Below are positions 55,582 through 64,000 of a DNA stretch of 64,000 nucleotides, in pieces. The DNA lies in the NCBI RefSeq assembly GCF_000400465.1, contig NW_008806290.1, positions 185,374 through 249,373 on the forward strand. The letters are read 5' to 3'. The stretch comes from Wallemia ichthyophaga EXF-994 (taxonomy: Eukaryota > Basidiomycota > Wallemiomycetes > Wallemiales > Wallemiaceae). The notes beneath the pieces are model-generated. The model was not told the origin of the DNA. It searched no databases and worked only from the letters and a program-made list of their open reading frames with translations. Position 1 is the first letter of the stretch, and each line of letters opens with the position of its first letter. The translations under genes were made by a program, and so were the position numbers.

Positions 55582-57538
55582 CTAAAAATCAAAACCCTGT
55601 CCTCTGAACTTACTCACTGCCGTTCCCGGTCTGGCAATGTTGGCTAGATCGTGTCTGTCGATCGCAAAGAGAGCGCGACGTAGAGTCTGCCACAAGCTGT
55701 GACTTTCGTTGATGCTGTTGTCATTAGTCGCCTGCTGCAGTGCAATAGCCCCGAGGAGATGCTCAGTAGCCTCCTTGTAGCAGCCGATATTAAGACAACT
55801 GACTCCGAGGTTATGAATTGCACGTGTAAAAGTGGGGCGCAGTTCCAAAGCCTTCTCATAAGCTTCGATGGCTGATTCGGAATTACCTCCGTTTGCCAAC
55901 GTAGCACCGAGTCTGTTCCATAGCAGCCAGTCATCAGGTCGGAGTGAGAGAGCCGTCTTGAAGCAATCCTCAGCCTGGTCGTAGTTGCTCGTAGCATAGC
56001 TGAGCACACCAAGCCCAACCTGTACATCAGCATCCAGAGTTAATTTGTCAGCACTACTGAACTGCGAGCGAGCGACGTCGAGGAAACAGTCTATCACACG
56101 CTGGTGCGTCGCCCATGGCCAAGTACTATTTGTCGAAGTGCCCGTATCTGGAGTGAGAGTGTGGGGATATTTCTTACTTAGCCACCTCTCAAGTGTCAGT
56201 GTAGCTGCATTGTCATCGCCTTCGTTGGTGTACGATATCGCCAATGGGATCATCGCTTCGATCTCGTTGGAATCCTCGCGTAGACACCGCTCAAGAGCGC
56301 GGATCGCTGCTTCTTCTTTCTCGTCCATGGCGTGTGTATAACCAAGCCACAGCCACGCTTTGGCGTTGTGAGGCGTCTGTTGAGCTGCAGCCTCGAACGC
56401 TAGCGCTGGCTCACTCAGCGGTCCACCCTCCCTAAGCAGCCTCTGTCCTTCGGCGAAAGGGTCAGAGGTGTCTAGCAGGTGATTCGCGGTCTCGAACTGG
56501 TACTCTTGCTGGGATACAGGAGCACTATTGTTCTGCTGCTCAATCAAATCATTTTCTATACTTTCCCGCGTACTATTCATTTCCATGTTAAATTCCCTCT
56601 CCCAACCTGCAAGATTCTTATTGAATTCATCTTCATGGTGTGCTTGAGTCTGGGTATTCCAGACATTCTCAAACTCTGATAAATAATTCTCATTCTTGTC
56701 AACATCCAACCCTTCATCGCGGAGAGCCTGTTTGAATTGCTGCTGTATGTCATCGTCCTTTGATGTGCTTTGCTGGTGTGTCTGCTGCGACGCCGCCTTG
56801 CTGGAAATATCCTCATAGAGCCTATCAAACTGCTGGTCCCACTTGGCTTGTTCTTCTTCCTGATTGATGGGGTTGATGGGTTGTGTATGCTGGCTGGTGT
56901 TGGTGCTTTGCAAGGAAGGTGAGATAGGCATATAAGGGGAGTAAGTGGAGTAAGGAGATGTGGTTGAATGTCCCAAGGAGCTGGGGCTAGCGGAATCACC
57001 GCGTGATCCACGTTGCTGCTGTTGCTGTTGTGCGAACTCGTCGTTCCAATTCGATTGATTCATATGTCGCTGATTGAATGAACGCTCGAGGACATCCCGC
57101 TGCTTATCGCGGTAGTTGAGAGTGCCAAATTCACTACTCCAAGCGGCTGCAGCCGGACCTGCTGACGGTCCCACCCTTCCAATTTCAGTCTTGATGGCTT
57201 CCATGCCAAAAGGTCCTGTGTGTTGCGCGATGGGGACGTTACCACGTAGCTGATCAGCTTCCTTGAAAGATGCCGATGATGTCGATGTTCTTGGGAACGC
57301 GGAAGCTGTCTGTGGGGCGTGAGAATAATGAGAGTAGTGTATTATTTGCTCACGGAAGATCCCAAGCCAGTTCTGTCCTACAAAATACCCAAATTAGCCT
57401 AAGAAACTTGCTAAGTACTTCCAAACACACCTTTACTGCCGATCTGTCACTATCTGCGTGCTTTATAGCGCTATTTAGTGGATTGTATCCATTCGTAGAG
57501 CATTCAGCTCCATTTCCAAACATTCCTCCAAAAGACAT
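55582..57538 (-). CDS. PEX5: Peroxisomal import receptor PEX5
   Basis: Cycling receptor for PTS1 (SKL-type) proteins. Exons are 57431-57538, 57354-57377 and 55582-57309, giving 619 aa. The first 50 residues hold the conserved GNGAEC cysteine that is monoubiquitinated for recycling, followed by AIKHADSDRSAVKDRTGLG. The disordered N-terminal half has WxxxF-type motifs for Pex14/Pex13: WSSEF, WNDEF, WDQQF and WEREF. The C-terminal half is a TPR domain (about residues 310-600) with repeats such as PHNAKAWLWLGYTHAMDEKE, EAMIPLAISYTNEGDDNAAT, PDDWLLWNRLGATLANGGNS and FTRAIHNLGVSCLNIGCYKE, which binds the PTS1 tail. The second exon is only 24 nt. It is the upstream neighbour of REC114 on the same strand (84 bp). 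Confidence 0.94.
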
Positions 57539-57660
57539 GATCGCTGTGCTGAGTAAACCGAGCTCCGGCAATATCGCTGGGCTGGGCTGGGGTTGTGACG
57601 CATGACCGGGAATTAAGAATACAAGCGAATATACATGTTTATATTACAATTTTATAGCTC

Positions 57661-58378
57661 CTAGCCACTCGCTGCACTCGTCTTACGCCCTTGAATGATG
57701 ATATACAGCGACGCTTCAACTAGAGCGATAAAGATAGCGCCCAAGAAGGCAAAGAGTGTTTTCTATCGAAATTGTTAGCCACGTAAGCCCTCTAAACTGG
57801 TTAAACTGACGTATATTGGGTTTATTGAACCGCCTGCCCACCAAATCGCAGTGGCTACGGCCAACATACTTGCGATAACAGATGTAACCACTTGCAGCTC
57901 GTCTTTTGTCTGCTTGTACTCAGATTTGGGCTTGGGCTGTTGCTCGTCTAAGGGGAGTAGAGAAGATCCCACCATACTCAAATAAGCATTCCTATCGAGC
58001 TGGTCTTTGATTTTATCCATATTTGCGTCATATTCCCTGCTTTTATCTAAAGAAAACTTGTGTTCTTTGTTATCAATGGGTTTTGAGCCAGCGAGTAGCG
58101 TAACCAAATTATAACCGCGTGTGTCTGTATACCAGTTAGCTAAATGATCAAAACAGTCCCCACACACCCAATCCACGCCGCTCTAGCTGCTCGCTGTGCT
58201 TTCTGACAAAGTTGAGAAGCTGGAGAATGTCTTGGTGGGTTGTACAGTTCCCTTGGATTCTCTTGTGCTGTGTGTGCTGCGTGTACTGCTCATACTCCTC
58301 AGAAAGCCCCACGTCGGCATCCACAACCTCATTCAACGTGTAAATTAACTCAACGGCATGATCCACCAGTCGAAGCAT
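57661..58378 (-). CDS. VMA12: V-ATPase assembly factor VMA12 (TMEM199)
   Basis: ER membrane protein that helps assemble the V0 sector of the vacuolar ATPase. Exons are 58168-58378, 57811-58124 and 57661-57762, giving 208 aa. The cytosolic N-terminal helices (HAVELIYTLNEVV, ILQLLNFVRKHSEQLERRGL) precede the conserved VTLLAGSKPI (family LLEGS) and RNAYLSMV. Two membrane segments follow: SVIASMLAVATAIWWAGGSI and the third-exon helix LFAFLGAIFIALVEASLYII, with a basic cytosolic tail (QGRKTSAASG). The first donor is ambiguous (GTGTGT at 58167 or GTGGAT a few bases upstream); both keep frame. The start at 58378 is the first ATG. It is divergent from the TMEM33 gene with 88 bp between starts. Confidence 0.85.
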
Positions 58379-58466
58379 CTTGAAGAAGCACCTTGAACAC
58401 TCCAAAGCATCTTTATTGTGAGAATGCGTACAAATATACGAAGATATTCTAATCCCTACTAGAATT

Positions 58467-59601
58467 ATGGCTCGCAGCGCGTTGCATTATTCCTGGGCAG
58501 CTGGACACGCTATCCTCTTCGTGTGTAGTGTTTTAGCCTCGAAACACACTCGACTAATGCAAATGGACAGTTAAGCACACTCAAATATGTTCTAGGCCTT
58601 CTTACGCTTAAGTAGGTGCTTTCACTGTCCAATTTGGCCCATTTTACACTCTTCGCAGAAGTGGTCTTATTGGCTGGGCATACAAGCGTGAGTTTGGGAA
58701 GCGCGTTGAGCGAAATCTAACATCAAAACAGTCTCTTACTTTGGTGCAATGTGGGTTTACACACATGTTTCCGTATCCAGCTCACACTCACCAGCGTCTC
58801 ATACGGTGTCGTCGTTTTCAAGTCATTTGGTATCCCACAGGCCAATTTAGCATGGGTACAGCGTGCTATGCTGGATGAGGTAAGCTGGTTATATAATGCT
58901 ATTCGCTTGAAGCTAACGTTTAGAAGAATGTCCAATACTTGATTCTTGCTGCCTTCTTCTTTGTGAGCAAGCCAATTCCACGTGGGTGATGTATTTACGC
59001 AGGCGAATCCACTCACATTCATTCACATAGTCACCTTAATCCCATACGCAACCTTCTCTCTCTTCCACATACTCTCTTTCCTTAAGAACACGGTGATCCC
59101 TTTGATATTCCCACCACCACCACAATCAAATGCAACTTCCACAGACGGCTCAACGCCTCCATCAAGCTCAGGCGCTGGTCCATCCATCCAAAAGTCAATT
59201 GGCTCGTTCGTCAAGTCAAACTACGCCAGGGCCAGTGAGTTGGGTTTCTTTTATCAACACTAATTACTCACACAGCACAGTGAAATTCGTCTCCTACTCG
59301 GAAATGATCGTTTTCCTGAGATTATTCTTTGGTGCCTTGATGTGAGTTGAAGCTTTTGGTTCCTGATTTGGTTCAAATACACTTACTTACAACCCTTTAC
59401 AGCTTCAATAACGCCTTGTCAATGCCAATGTTCTACGCGCTCTTCTTGCGCTCCAGATACGTTTTCAGCCCATACACTAGAAACGCGTTTGCTCACGTCG
59501 GCGCTCGTATTGATGGATTAGTGGCGCCATATCCACAACCAGCAAGAATCTGGACCCAAGCAAAGGGTTTCTTAGCTAGAGCAGGTGGACAAGCCGCTTA
59601 A
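58467..59601 (+). CDS. TMEM33/Tts1/Pom33 family ER-nuclear envelope protein
   Basis: Membrane-shaping protein of the ER and nuclear envelope (Pom33 in budding yeast, Tts1 in fission yeast), linked to nuclear pore distribution. Nine exons (58467-58520, 58571-58611, 58659-58687, 58732-58750, 58795-58879, 58924-58981, 59031-59234, 59281-59341, 59403-59601) with eight introns of 44-61 nt give 249 aa. Helix 1 is ALHYSWAAGHAILFLSTLK, helix 2 AYKLSYFGAIVSYGVVVFKS. Then come WVQRAMLDEKNVQYLILAAF, a helix at IPYATFSLFHILSFLKNTVI, a proline/serine loop, and SEMIVFLRLFFGALIFNNAL leading to the conserved amphipathic C-terminal part SRYVFSPYTRNAFAHVGARI. Each join restores the family text, which is why I trust the 19-nt and 29-nt exons. 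Confidence 0.85.
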
Positions 59602-59932
59602 AATTTTCATTTTTGTACAACGCAAAGAGATCTGTGCAATCATCTATATTTAGTAATGCTGTGCTGTATGTAATGTTGTACAACATTTTAATTGTCATAT
59701 ATTGCTTGGATTACGTTTATCTTGAGATCTAAATTACACCATCTGCTGCGTGCACTTCCAGGCACGTCGATCCCTTTAATCTAAATAGACTTTTATACAA
59801 GCAAGATATACCAGCGCTCATCTTTATCTCCCATCCCCGTTCCTCGCTTCACGTCTTCTGAACCAAAACAGCGGAAACGCATCTTAAACCAAAACCACGC
59901 AACCGCAATACCCAAAGCTTTATTTGCAGCGC
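59602..59932. other. FKS1 promoter region
   Basis: A 331-bp spacer between the TMEM33 stop and the FKS1 ATG, both on the plus strand. It starts AT-rich (polyadenylation signals for TMEM33) and becomes C/A-rich near the FKS1 start. No ORF or repeat is seen. Confidence 0.55.
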
Positions 59933-62900
59933 ATGAGATCTGGCTCGAGAGATCTCAACGTCGATACGCACGTATCTGCCGCGGATACTGAGCAGTACGA
60001 GGATATAGACCAGCTCGGTGCGTAAACTGCGGCTGTGATGCTGACGCTAGCAGCGCTGACGAGTGTCCGCAGCCACACGTAAGGACTACGACGATTACAA
60101 CGATTACAAGGACTCGAGCGATACGCTGATCGGTGATAACGTCTTCGGAGCAACTGCAACTGCAACCGTTCGCACAACAGTTTCTGCAGACTCCAGCAAT
60201 CAGAGCCATCAGCGCCATCAGCGCCATCAGCGAAAGCCGGAATATTTCAGCTACCCGCCGTGGACAGTGCAGCCACCAACGCCGTCCACTTCTGCTCCTC
60301 CGCAGACACTCTTCAACAGCGACTTACAGCCTTTGCAGGACATGTACTCGTCTTGGGCCTCCTCACTATACACTCCCATCTCGATATCTGAGATAGAAAG
60401 CATTTTCCACGATATCTCACTCTACCTGGGCTTCCAACGTGATGCTTCTGGCAATGCTTTCGAAATGTTGATGCACCAATTAGACTCCCGCGCTTCCCGT
60501 ATGAGCGCTGATCAAGCACTACTCACTCTCCACGCTGATTACATCGGCGGTGAGCACGCTAACTTCAAAAGATGGTTCTTTGCTGCACAGCTCGACCTCG
60601 ACGATGCAATCGGTACAGAAAATAATCCAGGTATGGCTGTTCTCGGCGAAGCTGCACACGAGGTCAACGCTACTTTCGGCCAACGCTGTTATGCCTTCCT
60701 CACGCGAAATAGAACTAGACAGAAATCATTGCGTTCAGCTACAGAGCGCTGGCGCAAAGTTATGGAGCAAATGTCTAGTCGCGATAGAATCGTCCAAATG
60801 GCCGTCTTCTTGTTGTGTTGGACTGAGGCTGGTAATATTAGGTTCATGCCTGAATGTCTCTGCTACATATTCAAGTGTGCAAACGATCACTATAGAAGTC
60901 TTGAGCAGATACCGGAGCATGAAAGACGTATTCTTCCCCAAGGTTACTACCTCTGTCACATTATTCGCCCCTTATACCGCTACTATAGAGACCAAGTTTA
61001 CGAATTAGTCGATGGTAGATATCTAAAGCGTGAAAATGACCACGCTAAAACAATCGGATATGACGATATCAATCAGTTGTTTTGGTATCCGGAGGGTATC
61101 AACCGCATACATCTAGCAGATGGCACTCGGCTAGTCAACATACGTCCTGATCAACGTTACAGAGCTTTATCTAGTGTTAGATGGGACCAGCCATTTTTCA
61201 AGTCGTTCAAGGAGAAGCGCACTTTTGCCCATCTTCTAGTTAACTACAATCGGATTTGGATTGCACATGTTGCCGTCTATTGGTTCTTTACCGCATATAA
61301 TGCCCATGAAGTATACAAGAGAGATTGGGAATCCCAGCCTGCAAGGCCGATGCAGTTATCAGCATCAGCTCTTGGCGGCGCTGTCGCCTCTTTGATCATG
61401 ATAATAGGCGCATTTGCAGAGTTCAGTTTCCTCCCTGTTAGTTGGAATCATTTTTCAACGTTATTCAGAAAACTATTACTCTTCTCAATCACGCTCGTTT
61501 TATGCATTGGTCCCACTTACTACATTGCAACCTACGAAAGAGACACGCCTTTCTCACTGAATTTGGCAAGAGGTCAATTAGCTTTCTCGATATTTATTAC
61601 TGCATTCTACACTACCGTGCCATCGGGGAGAATACTGGGCGATAGAGTTAGTTCGAGGGCAAGAAAGTATGTTGCATCACAAACATTCACTGCTTCATAT
61701 CCGAAACTCGACAGTAGCGGGAGATACACTTCAATTGTTTTGTGGATCTTGGTGTTTTCTTGCAAATACGTTGAAAGCTACTGCTATCTCTCGTTGTCTT
61801 CCAAAGATCCAATGGCTGCTTTAATGAACATTAGCGTGCAAAACTGTTCAGATGCTCTTGTCGGAGAGTTCTTCTGTACACATCACGCAAAATTCACCCT
61901 AGTTATCATGATAATGATGGACCTGGTGCTTTTCTTTTTAGATACGTATCTTTGGTATGTCATCTGGAGCACCTTCATCTCTGTTTTGAGGTCTTTTGTT
62001 CTTGGTCTGTCCATTTGGACACCTTGGAAAGATCTTTACAGACGTATACCAAGCATGATCTACTCTAAGCTACTCGTACACAACGGACTTCCAATGAAAC
62101 CAAAGATTTTAGCAGCTCAAGTTTGGAATACGATTGTGCTGTCTATGTACAATGATCATCTGTTGTCCATCGTGAGTTACATACCAAACCATACTCTTCT
62201 CTAATAAGACTTCAAGGACCACGTCCAGAGGCTCATTTATACGGAGATTCAGTCAAAGGAGGATGGCAAGCGAACGTTTGAAAGCCCGCCGTTTTTCATC
62301 GATTTTGATCAGAAATATGGTACACGTACCGAATTGTTACCATCCAACGCTGAAGCTGAGCGTAGAATATCGTTCTTTGCAAGGTCACTGGCCATCAAGA
62401 TGCCCGAATCGATCCCAGTACCTGAGATGCCGTGCTTTACAGTATTAGTTCCTCATTATTCAGAGAAGATGTTGCTGTCATTGCGTGAAATTATCCGCGA
62501 AGAAGATGAGAGCACAAGAGTCAGTTTGTTAGAGTATTTGAAGCAGTTACACCCAGTCGAATGGTCGCACTTTATTCGTGATACACAGACTATCGCTGAA
62601 GAGTCGGGGATGTACCGCACCCCCAGTGCGACCCCTAGTGCCTCACCTTTGATGACAAATCTCGCAACAAAACCAATGACTACCAACGCGACTCCTAGTG
62701 CATCGCCATCAATGACAAATCTTGCAACACCGTCCATGACTCCTGCTGCAACGCCACTCTTATCACCCTCGATCAATATCTCAGGTAGGACCTCTCCAGG
62801 TGGATTCGGCGCACCAAGGACACCACTGCCTGAAACACTGCACAGATCCTTCAGCGATACCTTCGCTAGCTACAACAATATGAAAGCACAGCTACCCAAC

Positions 62901-64000
62901 TACACACTGCGTACACGTATATGGGCATCTGTTAGATCACAAACTCTTTACAGAACAATATCGGGCTTCATGAACTATAAAAAGGCTATCAAACTTCTAT
63001 ATCATGTCGAAACACCCGATTTAGTTGATAGGTTGCTCGACGAGCGCAACCATTCATCAGTATCAAGTGAAGATAGTCAGAAGTTTGGTGTTAAACACGG
63101 CGAAACATCTGACTGCGACGAAATCGATGAGGATACTGATCATATGGTGGAAAGAGCATTAGATAGCATGGCGACAAGGAAGTTCAAGTTTTTAGTGTCG
63201 ATGCAACGTTACTCAAAATTCAACGCCGAGGAAAGGGAGAATGTGGAGATATTGCTGAAAACTTTCCCGGATTTACAAATCGCGTATATTGAAGAAATAG
63301 TAACACCTGATGAAGATGATATCAGTGAGGACTTCGATGAGGTCAGATACTACTCGGTGTTGATTGACGGTCATTGCGACAAGCTGCCAAATGGCACTCG
63401 CAGACCAAAGATGAGAATTGAGCTGCCAGGTAATCCAATCCTCGGTGATGGTAAATCTGATAATCAGAACCATGCACTTATTTTTTATCGTGGCGAATAT
63501 CTCCAGCTTATCGATGCTAATCAGGTGCGTATTTACTTCAGTTCCCATAATTCCGCCAACTCACACTCCATTAGGACAATTATCTCGAGGAGTGCCTCAA
63601 AATTCGTAACGTGATTGCAGAATTTGAATCATACCAGACGTCTAAACAGTCGCCATACTCTGATTGGGGACAGCACGACTTCTATAAGAAGTCTCCAGTC
63701 GCTATTGTCGGTGCTCGTGAATATATCTTCTCAGAGAACGTCGGTATACTAGGAGATATCGCTGCTGGTAAGGAGCAAACATTCGGCACTATGGCTGCTA
63801 GAGCCTTATCACACATCGGGGGTAAGCTTCACTATGGTCACCCTGATTTTCTCAACGCAATCTTCATGACGACCAGAGGTGGTGTTGCGAAAGCACAAAA
63901 GGGTCTACATTTGAACGAGGATATCTTTGGTGGTATGACGGCTTTCAATAGAGGTGGTCGCATCAAGCATGCTGAGTATTACCAATGTGGTAAAGGTCGT
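59933..64000 (+). CDS. FKS1: 1,3-beta-glucan synthase catalytic subunit, 5' part
   Basis: Plasma-membrane enzyme making beta-1,3-glucan of the cell wall from UDP-glucose; target of echinocandins. Exons are 59933-60017, 60073-62171, 62217-63524 and 63575-64000, where the window ends mid-gene, leaving about 1328 residues of an expected 1800-1900. The N-terminal cytosolic domain includes VAVYWFF and earlier [14 protein letters not shown] and [15 protein letters not shown]. Six or so membrane segments follow, with hot-spot 1 at 61785-61811. The central glucosyltransferase-like domain has [75 protein letters not shown] and [20 protein letters not shown]. An S/T/P-rich repeat (62611-62850) interrupts this domain. 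The ATG at 59933 is chosen because the longer open frame has only GTG upstream of the first splice. Confidence 0.95.
62631..62765 (+). repeat. 60-bp coding tandem repeat inside FKS1
   Basis: Two 60-nt units and part of a third encode a 20-residue repeat opening TPSASP-MTNLAT, rich in S, T and P. The insert sits between the DTQTIAEES segment and the conserved [18 protein letters not shown], where glucan synthases usually have a short variable acidic linker. Confidence 0.8.

Noticed and set aside
50666-57538. VMA7 and VMA12 as a V-ATPase gene cluster
   Set aside because: They are 7 kb apart with unrelated genes between and different orientations; chance proximity is enough.
1-64000. CRISPR arrays, tRNA/rRNA genes, insertion sequences, operons
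   Set aside because: No spaced direct repeats, B-box (GGTTCGA-type) pairs, transposase motifs or ribosome-binding sites were seen, and the intron-rich genes show the DNA is eukaryotic.

Overview
This is a nuclear contig from a fungus with a very compact genome. I recognise 34 genes in 64 kb, nearly all conserved housekeeping genes of fungi and animals. I placed about 70 spliceosomal introns by joining reading frames across GT...AG pairs; almost all are 39-67 nt (mode 44-55), with GTGAGT or GTGGGT donors and short CTAAC/CTGAC-like branch points. Tiny introns, several per gene, near-zero spacing between divergent genes and moderate GC (about 40-45% by eye) suggest a basidiomycete, most like Wallemia (Wallemiomycetes). 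The genus is an inference. There are no plasmid, phage, CRISPR, rRNA or tRNA signatures and no intact transposon.

Layout. 1-2 kb: 3' end of a coiled-coil gene, COP9 subunit CSN7 (-) and TIM22 (+), the last two sharing a 24-bp divergent promoter. 2.3-6.4 kb: phosphofructokinase and a CAP10-type (GT90) glycosyltransferase. 6.9-10.2 kb: sugar transporter and COA6, bracketed by a diverged inverted repeat of about 190 bp. 10.8-14.8 kb: an unresolved spliced locus, PER1 and a TDT (Mae1/Ssu1) anion transporter, all on the minus strand. 15.1-17.6 kb: shugoshin and an E2 ubiquitin-conjugating enzyme. 17.7-29.6 kb: the giant SAGA/NuA4 scaffold TRA1 (11 exons, 3786 aa). 29.7-33 kb: a PHAF1-family protein, a PROPPIN, a small membrane ORF and mitochondrial uS11m. 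33-36 kb: a secreted subtilase. 36-44 kb: a small acidic protein, a CLC chloride channel/antiporter, EDE1-like endocytic scaffold and CENP-W. 44-51 kb: NOP14, LEO1, RPD3-type deacetylase, splicing factor SPF27 and V-ATPase subunit F. 51-52.5 kb: the only large gene-poor stretch. 52.5-59.6 kb: a PRELI/Ups protein, CCDC47, a REC114-like meiotic protein, PEX5, VMA12 and a TMEM33/Tts1 protein. 59.9-64 kb: 5' part of beta-1,3-glucan synthase FKS1, cut by the window edge.

There is no operon logic. Genes are packed head-to-head (7-130 bp) and tail-to-tail (20-110 bp), so several divergent pairs must share one promoter. I found no new multi-gene system. The most interesting points are the inverted repeat around the transporter/COA6 block, a start codon assembled by splicing, stop-free introns of exactly 48 nt in core genes, a variant echinocandin hot spot in FKS1, and a probable REC114.
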